DNA of 64,000 bases from Hydrangea macrophylla (GCA_033977485.1 CM066994.1:29276637-29340636), one strand, 5' to 3'. Shown: positions 1 through 13,236, numbered from the stretch's first letter. Numbers and translations: made by a program. The notes: generated from the letters alone by a model not told the origin.

Positions 1-879
1 GTATCATGTAATTGTCTTTACCTGTGTAGCACCTTAAAGACAATATCATTTGCTAAAATGACCATAATTTCGTGATTCTTTAGCAGTTTTGGACGATGGA
101 CTTTTTTTTTAATTGGGCTAATTTTTCGAGATCTATGCAATAGAAGTGTCAATTTTACAAAAAAAAAAAAAAAAAAAAAAATTCGATATCCGCTTTTTGA
201 GTTTCAAAATTTTGATGTTTTTTTGACGAATTTAATAGACAATATGCATATTGTTTTGTAGATCACAGATATATAAAATTTATCGAAAGCTAATTTGTAT
301 TTTTAAAGTTATGACATTTTAAAGATTGAAAATTTAAGAAAAAACTATTTTTGGGTAGCTTGCTGATTTGTTGGCTAAAATTGGGGAAGACTCTCATAAA
401 TACTATTTGAGGACTATTTTCTGTCCAAAAAAAAATCTAAGGACCTTTGGCATTACAAAAAAGTGTGAGGAGTAATTGCCCATTGTGGACCAAATTAGGG
501 ACCTATGCCCAAGAGCTCCTTTTCTATTTTGGTCAAAAGTAGAAGGCTAGTAATACTTAAACGAATCAAGTCCCTATGTTGTAAAAGTTATTTAAATTTC
601 AGATAACTCTTGCGTGTGAAATTTCACATATAGTTATGTGAAATTTCAAATAACTTATTCATTTTTTTTACGAAAGTTATTTGAATTTCTCATAACTTTT
701 ATAATGTATAGACTTTTCACTAAAATAAAAAACGAGGCAGTCCTAATGCTAAAAAGGTTTATTTTAGAGGACTTTAGACTAAATTTTCCTTGTCTTTATG
801 ACCACTTGAGGTGACCTTTAAAATTAGGTCAAGACCAATTTGAACACGCCAGTCTCCTAAATTCCTAATCATCCACTAA
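1..879. other. AT-rich intergenic DNA, no gene seen
   Basis: No open frame here resembles a known family. An A-run lies near 160-181. Between about 581 and 705 a short motif resembling aagttatttgaatttc recurs in both orientations, giving weak hairpin potential, but no element ends or target duplication could be fixed. Confidence 0.6.
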
Positions 880-1154
880 GGGTGTGTTTGATAACCCAAA
901 CCCAATTAAGTGGTGAAAATAAAAACTTTCAGCCCTTGATTTATTTCAGTGCGTTTGATAATGTACCACTTAATTGAAAAAGCAACCAAAAATTCGCAGA
1001 AAACTTTAAGTGAAAAATTCCTGCTTAAAATAATCACTAAATACAATCTATTTTAGTATTTGAAACACTGTTTTCAGAATTGTAAAACCAATCACTTAAA
1101 ATTTTCAGTACTTAAAATTCAGCACTTAATTTTCAGTTTTATCAAACGGGCGAG
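880..1154. mobile_element. MITE-like element with GTTTGATAA terminal repeats
   Basis: The left end reads gggtgtgtttgataa and the right end ttatcaaacgggcgag, sharing an inverted core of about 10 bases. Both are flanked by TAA (877-879 and 1155-1157), as expected for a PIF/Harbinger-type 3-bp target duplication. The ~275-bp interior has no coding capacity but repeats short cacttaatt and ttttcag words near the ends. The family call is tentative because the outer bases of the terminal repeats match poorly; a hAT-like origin is also possible. Confidence 0.5.
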
Positions 1155-2842
1155 TAATGGAGCGATTAATATTGGCAGATTAAACTTAAAATTTAATTGA
1201 CAGATTATTTTTCATGGTCAAGTTAGGGAAACGGATTACTCTTCCCCACGTGGATCTAGGGATGTTAGCTTGCAACAGTCAATTAGAAAGGAATTTCATT
1301 GCCAAATTAATATTCAAAGTCATGTCCGGATTACTCCTTCGTATTTACTATCTTGCCTCACTATTTATTATGAACTCAACTTTGACCGCAACTAAATTCT
1401 AATATTTGTGTCATAACATTATTAATATCTATGAAGTTCAACTTAAAATTTTCGGTTATTAATACACATTTGTTCTCTGGTAAGAAATTTTGTTCCATGA
1501 TAGAACAAATACTCCGTATTTTTTACCGAAAACAAAGAACAAATGTTTCTTACTGGAAACAAATATTTTTTTACCAAAAATCACAAAATTGTAGGTACGT
1601 GAAATTAACCACCTTAACATATCGAAGAGCTTTCCCTGTTATTCGTGTGTGACACCACAAATAACTACAGCAACGAATATTTTCTCGTGGAGAGGAAGAG
1701 AAAAGTACAAAGATAGAAACATTAAAGTAATTATACACTTAGCATCAATCCCATAATGGCTTGCAAGTTTCTCTAATGATGATGCATTAGAAAGAATTGA
1801 GGGCTCTTTTTGTAGGTTCAGTGGTCATATCTCAGTTGATTCCCTTCTTAGATTTGGGTTTAAGGAAAGGTATCAAAGAGTTAATGGCCATGTGTGTTGT
1901 ACGTGTTTCATAATGAATTTTTCCTTAGCAAGAAAAAATTAAGCATCTCTCCAAATCATCTGGGGCACAACCCCATAACATTGCAAGTACTATTTTCGGG
2001 TAGAATCTGAACAACCGATTTTGCGCAAAACAAAAATAAATAAATAATCACGAGCATTGTAGCGGTATTACACCTTGGGTCACAGATTCGATATTCCATA
2101 AATGTAAATATAGTGTTTGGGGCCAGGGTCTTTGTCCTCCCAAACTCGTCAGGGGAGAGTGTATTGGAATGACGAATTTTAAGTAGTTGGACAACCCGTA
2201 TCCAGAGCTTTGCGTGAGTTCGGATCCTATCACTCACTCAACTCCCTGATTGACCTGGTACGTGTGTTGTGGGGTCGGTGCACGTACCCAGAGCTTGCCC
2301 ATATTCTACTATGATAAAACGACAGTAGGTAAACCGTCAGATTATGAAACTAATGAGATTTCCCCAAGTCGGGGAGGACATGGGAATTTGTCCTCGTCTC
2401 AAAGATAAATAAATAAATATGAGATAACTAGATCCCAAACAATAAATTTGAATCATGAAAGTAAGATAAGTTGGGTAAGAACCATACACCACTTCATTGG
2501 TTCCAGAGATGATACCAGGCATCTAAAATGTGCAGTAACACGGTCTTAAAAAAATGACACTTTCAAATTATGAATCTCATGACTAAATTAGAAGAACAAT
2601 GATGTGCATTCGAAATTATGTTTCCAAATGTATTGACAGTTGTTCAATAACAGTGATAGGCAAGAGCACATCTGGACCACATTGCTCTATTTGAAAACTT
2701 CAGGATCAAATTGACGTAATTAAAATGACATGGACTAAGATAAGACGATGGTCAAACTTCAAGGGTATATGACGTAATTAAGCCTAAGACATAAGACAAA
2801 ATAGGTTATGTAAATTAATAAAATGAGAAACTAGATGGGTAA
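1155..2842. other. AT-rich intergenic DNA, no gene seen
   Basis: Short open frames are scattered and none resembles a known protein. The stretch around 1965-2420 looks like a dispersed repeat and is listed separately. The rest shows nothing distinctive. Confidence 0.5.
1965..2420 (-). repeat. Probable dispersed short repeat (SINE-like, composite)
   Basis: This block is richer in G and C than its surroundings and is bordered by two aaataaataaat-type tracts (near 2034-2046 and 2404-2418). Words such as tcacagattcgatattcc resemble degenerate tRNA B-box sequence. Read on the minus strand it looks like one or two short retroposons placed end to end. No clear target duplication was found, so this is a weak call. 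Confidence 0.25.
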
Positions 2843-3260
2843 GAGCACCTCTAATAGTAAGTGCTATTTTAGAGATGCCAAACATATATTTTGGTATTGC
2901 TGTAGTGGAAAATCTTATATTTTAGCACATATGATCCAATAGTACATTCCAAAGGGGATACCAAATTATAGGATAGCACCCGGCCAAAAATAATAACCCA
3001 ACGGGGTGCCAAAAGTGATGTTATAATTTGACAATGCCAAATTATAAAATAGTACCCTCAAACCCCACTCCAATGCAATGCCAAAGGGGGTGCTATAATT
3101 TGAAAATGCCAAAGGAGGTGCCAAATTTGGAATATCCTTTTGCATTGCCAAATTGTTGTACCACATTTGACAACCATTGGAGTGATGTTTTTTTTTTTTT
3201 TTTTGGAATGATGCTATAATTTTGGTATAGCCCCCCTTTGGCACTCCCATTGGAGTTGCT
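2843..3260. mobile_element. MITE-like element with imperfect terminal inverted repeats
   Basis: The left end (gagcacctctaatagtaagtgc) and the reverse complement of the right end (agcaactccaatgggagtgc) form an imperfect ~20-bp inverted repeat. The interior repeats segments such as gccaaagggggtgctataattt in both orientations, giving a strongly self-complementary sequence. It has no coding capacity. The 'gagcacctccaatgg' terminus is of a type common in plant non-autonomous DNA transposons. The superfamily was not determined because no clean target duplication is visible. Confidence 0.5.
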
Positions 3261-4156
3261 TAAGATTGTAAACTTAGCGAAAAAGATAGGTAGAGATTCG
3301 AAAGATAGGAAAGAGATGGAGTGTGGCGTGAGAGTGAGAGCCAACTTCTCGGAAGAGAGAGGAACCTGATTTTAGAAGAACAATTAGGGAGAGAGAGAGG
3401 AACCTAATTCTAGGAGAAAAAGAAACAGGATGAAAGAGGAAGAGTAGAAAAAGAGAAAAGGAATGGGGAAGCCAATATGATGCATAATTTTTATTTTTAA
3501 TTTCCCAAAATTCTATGGTACATACCAAGTAGTTTAGAATGTATCATCCATCCTATTTATTTTGGTTTTAAAAAGGTTACAACTTTAATGGGAAAATATA
3601 GAAAACTTTGAAAAAGTGGTTTTAAAAAATTAATGTATTTTTTTCAAAACTAAATAAACTAGTTTTTATAGTTACCACAATTGGCGCCAGGATACAATAT
3701 TTTAGCACCAAAGCAATATAAAGTGTTCTAACTTGATACATACAACCAAATCCAAGACCACTAGGATGATGTATTGTAGAAGAACCATAGAATCCCGCTT
3801 TGATTAAGGTGGGGTTTATCCAATCTTCTTTTGAATTTGCAATGCCCCCACTTTACACGTATCATACATATATATATATATATATATACTAGTCATATAG
3901 CACGTGCGTTCCACGTGGATGATGTCATTTTATTTTGTATTTTAAAAATTAACTGTATATTAATTTATTAAAAATGTTAACTAAACTACTAAATGTTGTT
4001 TTTGTATTTTTTTTTTATTTTATTAAAGTACTAAAATCTTCAAAGAGAATAAATAATAACTATAATGCACCATTTAAACAGTGGCAAAAATCAATCTTAT
4101 AATATCAACATCAAATCGTATCATAGTAGATAATTTATAGAATAATTTTTTTTATT
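3261..4156. other. AT-rich intergenic DNA with a TA microsatellite
   Basis: A purine-rich GA stretch (about 3290-3470) is followed by AT-rich sequence and a (TA)n run at about 3867-3888. No gene or element ends were recognised. Confidence 0.5.
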
Positions 4157-4416
4157 ATTTTTTATTTTATTATAAGAATGCTATATTTCACGTATTCGAA
4201 TCTAGAATTTGGTTGTCAAGTGCTTTAACAGTTGTAGCTATTGTTGCACTGATGAGTAGTACCACATACCGCTACATGTGGTATAACTAACAAAGTATTT
4301 AGGAAGCAAATTTGAGACTTAAATTTGGGAAGCGGGCTATATTCTCAAACTTAGTGTTACAGTATATGACTCTCCTAATATATGTGTTAGAGTATATATG
4401 TAATGAAAGAGCTAAC
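4157..4416. repeat. Tandem duplication unit U1, left part
   Basis: This segment matches 13451-14139 (minus the hAT-like insert there) at high identity by eye. It is the left part of a ~470-bp unit whose right part is 13242-13450; the gypsy element 4417-13236 separates the two. It retains the empty site (cataccgc, 4265-4272) of the hAT-like element found in the second copy. Confidence 0.85.
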
Positions 4417-6456
4417 TGTGACACCCGCACCCGCGGTTATATTTATTATTGTTTTAGCATGCATAATCATGAGTTAATGATAATTAATGTGTTATGTGAC
4501 ACTTATTAGAAGTGGGTTTAACCACTGAGTTGTTTATGGGTGCCCAGTTAGGAACCCAGTTGTGGCTTTATGGCAATCCCAAGTTGGGACATGTGTTGAT
4601 AAGTTCCAGTTGAGATGGGACAGTAATATGTGGAATACCTTATGTGCTTAACTGTTTATTAAGGCTTAAATGATTTATTATTTGATTGTTAATAATATCA
4701 TGTTATTAGGTAGTGACCACTTTTGGGTCAATTAGGGATACCTTTGGGAGGACGAATTGAACACGTTACATAATTAGTAGGCTGATTAGCAACTTCATTT
4801 AATTATATGGGACCACTTATGGGATCCATGCGAGACATAGACAAATACCCATTTAGGTTTGGGATAGTTTTAATATAGTTAAATAATTAGTGGGGGTATA
4901 ATTGTAAAATTAATAAAATTGCGTGGAGGTGATGTTAAAATTGGAAATTGGCAAGTTAAAGCCATGTATAAGATGAGTTTGACTCATCATTTTACTTCAT
5001 TTAGATTTAGGTTGCGGAGACGAGGACGTGAATTGACGGAAGTTTTAACGGTGAGTTCTCGACGACGGTTGTCGAGCCGAACGACGTTGGTTTTTAATTC
5101 TGATCACATATTCGGACTCCTGGGGGTGAGTCTAATCTATTGGTACTAATTTTATTGAGTTTTGTGATAGTTTTTCCGCGACCCTTTTTGGGGTTTCAGC
5201 TCATAACTTATCATTTATATATAGGATTTGTACCTGGTTCATGGTAGGGCTTTAATTTCACGATTAGGAGCGAAACCCAAGAGGTGAGTGATGTTAATTT
5301 TCATATTTGGATGATTTTCATTTTAGGTTCAATTGTGATGCCAAAGCATGCCTAATTAGCGTAATTTTATTTATTTAGATTAGTATTGGGCAAAACTCAT
5401 GTGGTTAAATTAGGCCCAATTTGATTGTGAAAGCATGGTGTAATGATTAAATGAGCATGTTGAGTTGCCTATTTGGGTCAATGGAAATTGCTAGTTCTAT
5501 ACCACCATGAGGTAATCTTTGTGGTGACGACCACGGCCGCCAGAGGCCTATGGGACCACACGTGTGAGGGCGTGGGTCATGACTAGTCACGTGGGCTTGG
5601 GGAGTGGAGCCGCGGGCTAGCCGGTAGTGGTGGGAGTGAACTAGTAATTGCCAGAGACTATAGTTATTTGTAATATGTTGAATTGAGCGTGTTTATTATC
5701 CATGTTCATGATTAGCATTACTCACTAAGCATATCGCTTATATATTGTAATGGTTATTGAATAACCATCGTAGGTGATCGTGGCGAGGAATTGGGGAAGT
5801 GAGCTGGGGAGTGACTTTGCGAGGTTTTGGGAAGTTGTTGTAATTTTGTTAATAGTTACCTGCTTTTTAGTTTAAAACTTGCAATATAGTTGTAATTAAT
5901 CGGTTTAATCTAGATTGTAGTACGAGTCATATTTTGGTTGGTTTAAGACTTATGTAATATTCCTAGTTAAACTTTACACTTTAGTTGAATTGTAACCTAA
6001 CTCCTGTAATATAAAGTTGGACTGTGTTAGTTGTGATTATTTGATCATAGTGTTACTATGACTAATGTTATTAGATTGGGACGTTTGAACTTGGAAATTT
6101 ATTTATTGGGTTGGTTGTAAATGGTTATATTTAGTATTTTTTTTAAATTATTTAAAAATATTGCTTGTACTTGGGAGCTCATGTTTATGACTTTGGTTTG
6201 ACTTTAAATGGTTTAAAGCGTTAGTGCTGGTTTTAACTTGTGATTTGGTAATATTATTTGGGAATTTATGACTTGTTAAAACAGGATTTTTGGCTAATTA
6301 CAAAGACAGGATTTTGTTTTTTTTTTTTTTTATAATTGTTGAGCTTCTTTGGTTTAAGTTATTTTAAACTTGTTTTTGGAACTTTAATGACTGGGGTTAA
6401 GCCTTGGTGGCGTGCCACGTGTCCTAGGATCATCTGAGTGGTTCTGGGGCGTGACA
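4417..6456 (+). repeat. 5' LTR of the gypsy element
   Basis: It runs from TGTGACACCCGC to GGGGCGTGACA, 2040 bp, with TG...CA ends. It matches 11197-13236. A 76-codon open frame (4919-5149) recurs in the other LTR only because the LTR is duplicated. Confidence 0.95.
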
Positions 6457-6461
6457 TTTAG

Positions 6462-6473
6462 TGGTATCAGAGC
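6462..6473 (+). promoter_or_regulatory. Primer binding site, initiator Met tRNA
   Basis: TGGTATCAGAGC, five bases after the 5' LTR end, is the classical plant complement of the 3' end of initiator methionine tRNA. It primes minus-strand DNA synthesis. Confidence 0.95.
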
Positions 6474-6641
6474 ATTAGGCTTAGAGCCTTGGGTACGAGA
6501 GACGACGATTGAGAGTACGCGTAGATGACGAGCATGTAAATGCATTTCATGAATGCATATGAATAATTGTTGCTATGTTGTTATATAACATATTGGCATA
6601 GCATGCAATATATTTATGTCAATTGACTGACAGGTAAGAAA

Positions 6642-9600
6642 ATGGATCATAATCGGGAACGTTCACCTCATTCGAGAATGGACCATCTAGAAGAAGTGGT
6701 AAGCAATTTCGTAAGGGCAATAAGTGATCGAATGGGTGGTGATAGACCTGGAAACCCACAACCATGGGCTGAGCGGGGAGTCATTGAACAATTTTATAAA
6801 AGAAAACCAAGTCAGTTTGATGGAGGCCCAGATCCATCACAAGCCGACCATTGGGTGATGGATATGAACCGTATCTTTCGGGCAGTAGAGTGTACAGATG
6901 AGGAAAAGATAATGTGTGCTACCGACACTTTGAAGGGTGAAGCTCAAAACTAGTGGACAAATGTGATTGAACAAGGGGCACCAGAGACATGGGACAAATT
7001 TGTAAAGGTTTTCTACAAGCGGTACTTTCCAGCTTCCGTTAAGACACAGTTGGGCCGAGAGTTTGCAAATTTGCAACAAGGGGATATGACAGTAAATGAA
7101 TATGCAGCCAAATATAATAGTATACTTCGGTTTGCACATCGAACAGTACCAAGGGAAGTGGATAGAGCACGAAAATTTGAGGAGGGACTACGGGATAACA
7201 TTAGAAGCCGAGTTAATACACACCAACTTCGAAAAGTTGCTGATGTACAAGATGTTGCCTTGATAGCAGAAAGAGATATTGACAAGTACAAACAGAGCCA
7301 ACAAAATAAGCGGCCAGCTGAGGGAAAAGGCAAAGGACAAGGTATCTTTAAGAAGCCATTCTTGCGAGGTTCTGGTTCTAGCTCGGGAGTCCAAAGGGGA
7401 AGTTCCTTATCTGGGGAGAGTCGCCCATTATGTCCAACGTGCAATCGTCAACATTGGGGAGTATGCCACTTGACACTAGTGTGCAATATTTGCAGGCAAA
7501 AGGGCCATATAGCGAGAAATTGCCCACAAGCTCGGACCCAGAGTACGGGGAGTATCAATCCAGATATGAGAGGAAAATGCTTTGAATGTGGACAGCCAGG
7601 ACATCAAGCAAAAGATTGCCCAACAAGACAACAACGAGGAACAGGCTCTGTAGCTTCAACTGCGACAAAACCAGGAACAAGTGTGGATAAAGGGAAAGGG
7701 CCTCAACAAAGACAAGGAAGATATTTTCGACTAACACCGGGGGATGCTGTAGCTACCGATTTAGTGGTATCAGGTACATTACTCATTTGCTCACACCCGG
7801 CGTATGTTTTAATAGATTCAGGTTCAACACATTCTTTTGTTGCACATGAATTTGTTAAACACTTAAACAGCATGTCAGAACCTTTAGGGTTTGATTTGTC
7901 GATATCGTTACCCCTGAGTAAACCTATGGTGACTTCATCAATATTCAAAGCATGTGACATCAGGGTAAATGATAGGGTTTTGACAGTGGATTTAATTCCT
8001 TTGGCCGTTAATTATTTTGACATAATATTGGGTATGGATTGGTTATCCGCGAACCAAGCTACAATCGACTGTGAACAGAAAATAGTTACTTTTCGACCAA
8101 TGGGACAAGGGGAGTTTAGTTTTCAGGGAACTGGTGTTGTAGCACCGCCATATTTGGTTTCAGCAATACGGGCAGGCAAGTTGTTGAAACAAGGTTGTCA
8201 GGGGTTCTTATGTTCAATAATTGACACACGGGTCACAGGGACTAAGGTAGAAGACATTTCAGTTGTGCGAGAGTTCCCAGATGTTTTTCCTGAAAATCTA
8301 CCTGATGTACTAGTTGAGCGAGAAATTGAATTTACTATTGAAGTAGCCTCGGGGTCCCAACTAGTATCGAAAACACCGTACAGAATGGCACCGGTGGAGT
8401 TGAAAGAACTGAAGATTCAGTTGCAAGATCTTCTAGATAAGGGATTCATTCGACCTAGTGTATCGCCGTGGGGTGCACCAGTATTGTTTGTCAAGAAGAA
8501 AGACGGGACTATGAGGATGTGTATCGATTATCGAGAACTCAACAAGTTAATTATCAAGAACAAATATCTGTTACCTAGAATTGATGACTTGTTTGATCAA
8601 CTTCAAGGAGCCCAGGTCTTTTCTAAGATTGATTTGCGATTGGGTTATCACCAGTTAAAGGTCAAGGAAGAGGATGTGGAGAAGACAGCATTCAAGACCC
8701 GTTATGGTCATTATGAATTCCTTGTTATGCCTTTTGGAGTTACAAACGCACCGGCAGCATTTATGGATTTGATGAATCGAGTGTTCAAAGATTATTTGGA
8801 TGAGTTTGTAATTGTCTTCATAGATGATATCTTAATATATTCCAAGAGTGTAGAAGATCACGAGAGGCATCTACGGTTGGTTCTACAATGACTTCGTGAA
8901 AAGAAGCTATTCGGAAAGTTAAAGAAATGTGAATTTTGGTTAACTGAAATTGCATTTTTGGGACACGTGATTTCAAAGGAGGGTGTATCAGTAGATCCAC
9001 AGAAAATTGAAGCTGTAGCCAATTGGAAGTCGCCAACAAGTGTGCCAGAGGTACGAAGCTTCTTGGGATTAGCTGGATATTACCGAAGGTTCGTGGAAAA
9101 TTTTTCAAGAATTGCAATGCCAATGACACAACTTATGCGAAAAGATGTCCCTTTTGTTTGGAGTCCAGAGTGTGAGGAAAGTTTTGTTGAATTGAAGACT
9201 CGTTTGATGACGGCACCTATATTGACTATTCCTTCGGGGACTGAGGGGTTTGTGATATACAGCGATGCTTCCTATCGAGGTTTGGGTTGTGTTTTGATGC
9301 AAAACAACAAGGTAATTGCATATGCCTCGCGACAATTAAGGCCACATGAAGTGAACTACCCAACACATGATCTTGAGTTAGCGGCAGTGATCTTTGCTTT
9401 GAAGATTTGGAGGCATTATCTCTATGGGGAAAAGTGTGAAATTTATACAGATCATAAGAGTCTAAAATATTTGTTTACACAGCGGGATTTGAATATGAGG
9501 CAGAGGAGATGGTTAGAGCTAATGAAGGATTATGACCTGACAATCCAATATCATCCAGGGAAAGCTAATGTGGTGGCCGATGCGCTGAGTCGAAAGTCTA

Positions 9601-11150
9601 CAACTAATTTGGCCTATGCTTTGACTCCACAAGAAAAGTTAATTCAAGAAATGGAGCAGCTAAAGCTAGAAGTGATTCCAGAAACCAGAGGTGCTTTAAT
9701 GTCAGCTATTATTGCACAACCGTCCCTTGTTGATGAAATTCGAGCCAAACAGCTTCAAGATCCAACATTAAAGAAGATTCATGACGAAATACCTGAGGGT
9801 AAGCAGCCAGAATTTACTTTTGAGAATGGTATTTTGAAATTCAGGAATCGGGTTTGTATACCCAATATAGATGGTATCAAGGAAGTAATTTTGGAAGAGG
9901 CACATAATACGAGGTACTCAATCCATCCAGGTAGTATTAAGATGTACCGTGATTTGCGGGAAATCTATCGGTGGTCAGGAATGAAACGTGAAGTGGCAGA
10001 ACATGTGGTAAAGTGTGTGGCTTGTCAGAGGGTGAAGATAGAACATCAAAAATCAGCGGGAAAATTGGAACCACTACCTATACCAGAGTGGAAATGGGAA
10101 AATATCACAATGGATTTCGTGGGAGGTTTACCAAGATCTAGAAAGTCAAATGACAGTGTATGGGTAATCGTTGATCGATTGACCAAGTCAGCACATTTTC
10201 TACCAATTAAGACCAATGATTCAAAGAAGTTAGCTGAATTGTATGTCCAAGAAATTGTGAGACTTCATGGAGTTCCAGTATCTATAGTCTCAGATCGAGA
10301 TAGTGCATTTACATCAAGATTTTGGCAAGGAATGCAGAGAGCGATGGGTACAAGATTGAGTTTCAGTACAGCTTTTCATCCTCAAACCGATGGCCAATCA
10401 GAACGTGTAATTCAAATACTAGAAGATATGCTTCGACTTTGTGTTTTGGATTTTAAAGGTGATTGGGAAGAGCACTTGCCATTGGCTGAATTTGCTTATA
10501 ATAATAGTTATCAATCCAGTATTGGGATGGCACCTTTTGAGGCTTTATATGGGCGTAAGTGTCGTTCTCCACTTTGTTGGACCGAGGTTGGTGAGAGGAG
10601 ATTGATAGGGCCTGAAATTGTTCAGCAGACCACAGAAAAGATAAAGACAATACAGCAACGACTTCAAACAGCTCAAAGTAGATATAAAAGCTATGCGGAT
10701 TTGAAAAGAAGACCGATGGAGTTTGAAGTTGGGGAGTTTGTATTCTTAAAGGTATCACCTTCAAAGGGTATTACAAGATTTGGAAAACGAGGAAAGCTAA
10801 ATCCAAGGTATGTTGGGCCATTTGAGATCATTGGTAGAGTTGGACCAGTAGCCTATCGGTTGGAGTTGCCACCGGAATTAGCTAATGTACACGATGTATT
10901 TCATATATCGATGCTAAGAAAATGTGTATCAGATCCGAAAAAAGTGATTATTCCAGAGCCGTTGGAAGTCAGGGAAGACTTAACATATATCGAGCATCCA
11001 GTCAAGATTCTTGACAGAAAAGAGCAAGTTCTGAGGACAAAGACTATTCCTTTGGTTATGGTGCTATGGCGGAATCATTCCGTTGAGGAAGCCACGTGGG
11101 AAAGAGAAGATGAAATGAAAGAGAAGTATCCATTCTTATTCGAAACTTGA
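6642..11150 (+). pseudogene. Gypsy gag-pol polyprotein, two in-frame stops
   Basis: One continuous frame of 1503 codons encodes the capsid and replication enzymes of the chromovirus. It starts at the ATG at 6642. Order: gag, with CCHC zinc knuckles at residues ~281-294 and ~313-326; aspartic protease with the DSG motif at ~392; reverse transcriptase with FIDD at ~726-729; RNase H with its first Asp near 875; integrase with a zinc HHCC region and catalytic D1158, D1218 and E1254 (D-35-E spacing); and a C-terminal chromodomain-like segment rich in WRNHS and EEATWE. The frame is broken by TAG at 6951-6953 (a tryptophan position in relatives) and TGA at 8889-8891 (where arginine is expected). Both are explained by C-to-T type changes. 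No frameshifts were seen. The single-frame layout is normal for this clade. Confidence 0.95.
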
Positions 11151-11180
11151 GGTACTGCGAGTTTGGGGACAAACTCTTTT

Positions 11181-11196
11181 TTAAGGAGGGGAGAGA
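11181..11196 (+). promoter_or_regulatory. Polypurine tract of the gypsy element
   Basis: ttaaggaggggagaga lies immediately before the 3' LTR. It is the expected primer for plus-strand DNA synthesis. Confidence 0.85.
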
Positions 11197-13236
11197 TGTG
11201 ACACCCGCTCCCGCGGTTATATTTATTATTGTTTTAGCATGCATAATCATGAGTTAATGATAATTAATGTGTTATGTGACACTTATTAGAAGTGGGTTTA
11301 ACCACTAAGTTGTTTATGGGTGCCCAGTTAGGAACCCAGTTGTGGCTATATGGCAATCCCAAGTTGGGACATGTGTTGATAAGTCCCAGTTGAGATGGGA
11401 CGGTAATATGTGGAATACCTTATGTGCTTAACTGTTTATTAAGGCTTAAATGATTTATTATTTGATTGTTAATAATATCATGTTATTAGGTAGTGACCAC
11501 TTTTGGGTCAATTAGGAATACCTTTGGGAGGACGAATTGAACACGTTACATAATTAGTAGGCTGATTAGCAACTTCATTTAATTATATGGGACCACTTAT
11601 GGGATCCATGCGAGACATAGACAAATACCCATTTAGGTTTGGGATAGTTTTAATATAGTTAAATAATTAGTGGGGGTATAATTGTAAAACTAATAAAATT
11701 GCGTGGAGGTGATGTTAAAATTGGAAATTGGCAAGTTAAAGCCACGTATAAGATGAGTTTGACTCATCATTTTACTTCATTTAGATTTAGGTTGCAGAGA
11801 CGAGGACGTGAATTGACGGAAGTTTTGACGGTGAGTTCTCGACGACGGTTGTCGAGCCGAACGACGTTGATTTTTAATTCTGATCACATATTCGGACTCC
11901 TGGGGGTGAGTCTAATCTATTGGTACTAATTTTATTGAGTTTTGTGATAGTTTTTCCGCGACCCTTTTTGGGGTTTCAGCTCATAACTTATCATTTATAT
12001 ATAGGATTTGTACCTGGTTCATGGTAGGGCTTTAATTTCACGATTAGGAGCGAAACCCAAGAGGTGAGTGATGTTAATTTTGATATTTGGATGATTTTCA
12101 TGTTAGGTTCAATTGTGATGCCAAAGCATGCCTAATTAGCGTAATTTTATTTATTTAGATTAGTATTGGGCAAAACTCATGTGGTTAAATTAGGCCCAAT
12201 TTGATTGTGAAAGCATGGTGTAATGATTAAATGAGCATGTTGAGTTGCCTATTTGGGTCAATGGAAATTGCTAGTTCTATACCACCATGAGGTAATCTTT
12301 GTGGTGACGACCACGGCCGCCAGAGGCCTATGGGACCACACGTGTGAGGGCGTGGGTCCTGACTAGTCACGTGGGCTTGGGGAGTGGAGCCGCGGGCTAG
12401 CCGGTAGTGGTGGGAGTGAACTAGTAATTGCCAGAGACTATAGTTATTTGTAATATGTTGAATTGAGCGTGTTTATTATCCATGTTCATGATTAGCATTA
12501 CTCACTAAGCATATAACTTATATATTGTAATGGTTATTGAATAACCATCGTAGGTGATCGTGGCGAGGAATTGGGGAAGTGAGCTGGGGAGTGACTTTGC
12601 GAGGTTTTGGGAAGTTGTTGTAATTTTGTTAATAGTTACCTGCTTTTTAGTTTAAAACTTGCAATATAGTTGTAATTAATCGGTTTAATCTAGATTGTAG
12701 TACGAGTCATATTTTGGTTGGTTTAAGACTTATGTAATATTCCTAGTTAAACTTTACACTTTAGTTGAATTGTAACCTAACTCCTGTAATATAAAGTTGG
12801 ACTGTGTTAGTTGTGATTATTTGATCATAGTGTTACTATGACTAATGTTATTAGATTGGGACGTTTGAACTTGGAAATTTATTTATTGGGTTGGTTGTAA
12901 ATGGTTATATTTAGTATTTTTCTTAAATTATTTAAAAATATTGCTTGTACTTGGGAGCTCATGTTTATGACTTTGGTTTGACTTTAAATGGTTTAAAGCG
13001 TTAGTGCTGGTTTTAACTTGTGATTTGGTAATATTATTTGGGAATTTATGACTTGTTAAAACAGGATTTTTGGCTAATTACAAAGACAGGATTTTGTTTT
13101 TTTTTTTTATTATAATTGTTGAGCTTCTTTGGTTTAAGTTATTTTAAACTTGTTTTTGGAACTTTAATGACTGGGGTTAAGCCTTGGTGGCGTGCCACGT
13201 GTCCTAGGATCATCTGAGTGGTTCCGGGGCGTGACA
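11197..13236 (+). repeat. 3' LTR of the gypsy element
   Basis: 2040 bp, same ends and length as the 5' LTR, differing by scattered substitutions and a change in the T-run near 13098-13110. It is followed by the second CTAAC. Confidence 0.95.

Larger units (their letters stand above)
4417..13236 (+). mobile_element. Complete Ty3/gypsy chromovirus (Tekay/Del type)
   Basis: This is an 8820-bp LTR retrotransposon with two 2040-bp LTRs, a tRNA-Met primer site, one gag-pol frame and a purine tract. The target duplication CTAAC lies at 4412-4416 and 13237-13241. The uninterrupted site survives in the duplicated flank at 14135-14139. The LTRs differ at roughly 20 positions by eye (about 1%), so the insertion is fairly young. 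Domain order gag, protease, reverse transcriptase, RNase H, integrase, chromodomain is that of chromoviruses, whose chromodomain is known to guide insertion into heterochromatin. Two in-frame stops make this copy probably unable to move by itself. Confidence 0.95.

Noticed and set aside
4919..5149. 76-codon frame repeated at 11699-11929
   Set aside because: It recurs only because the LTR is duplicated; no family resemblance.
7013..7444. 143-codon minus-strand frame within the gypsy element
   Set aside because: Shadow of the gag frame on the plus strand.
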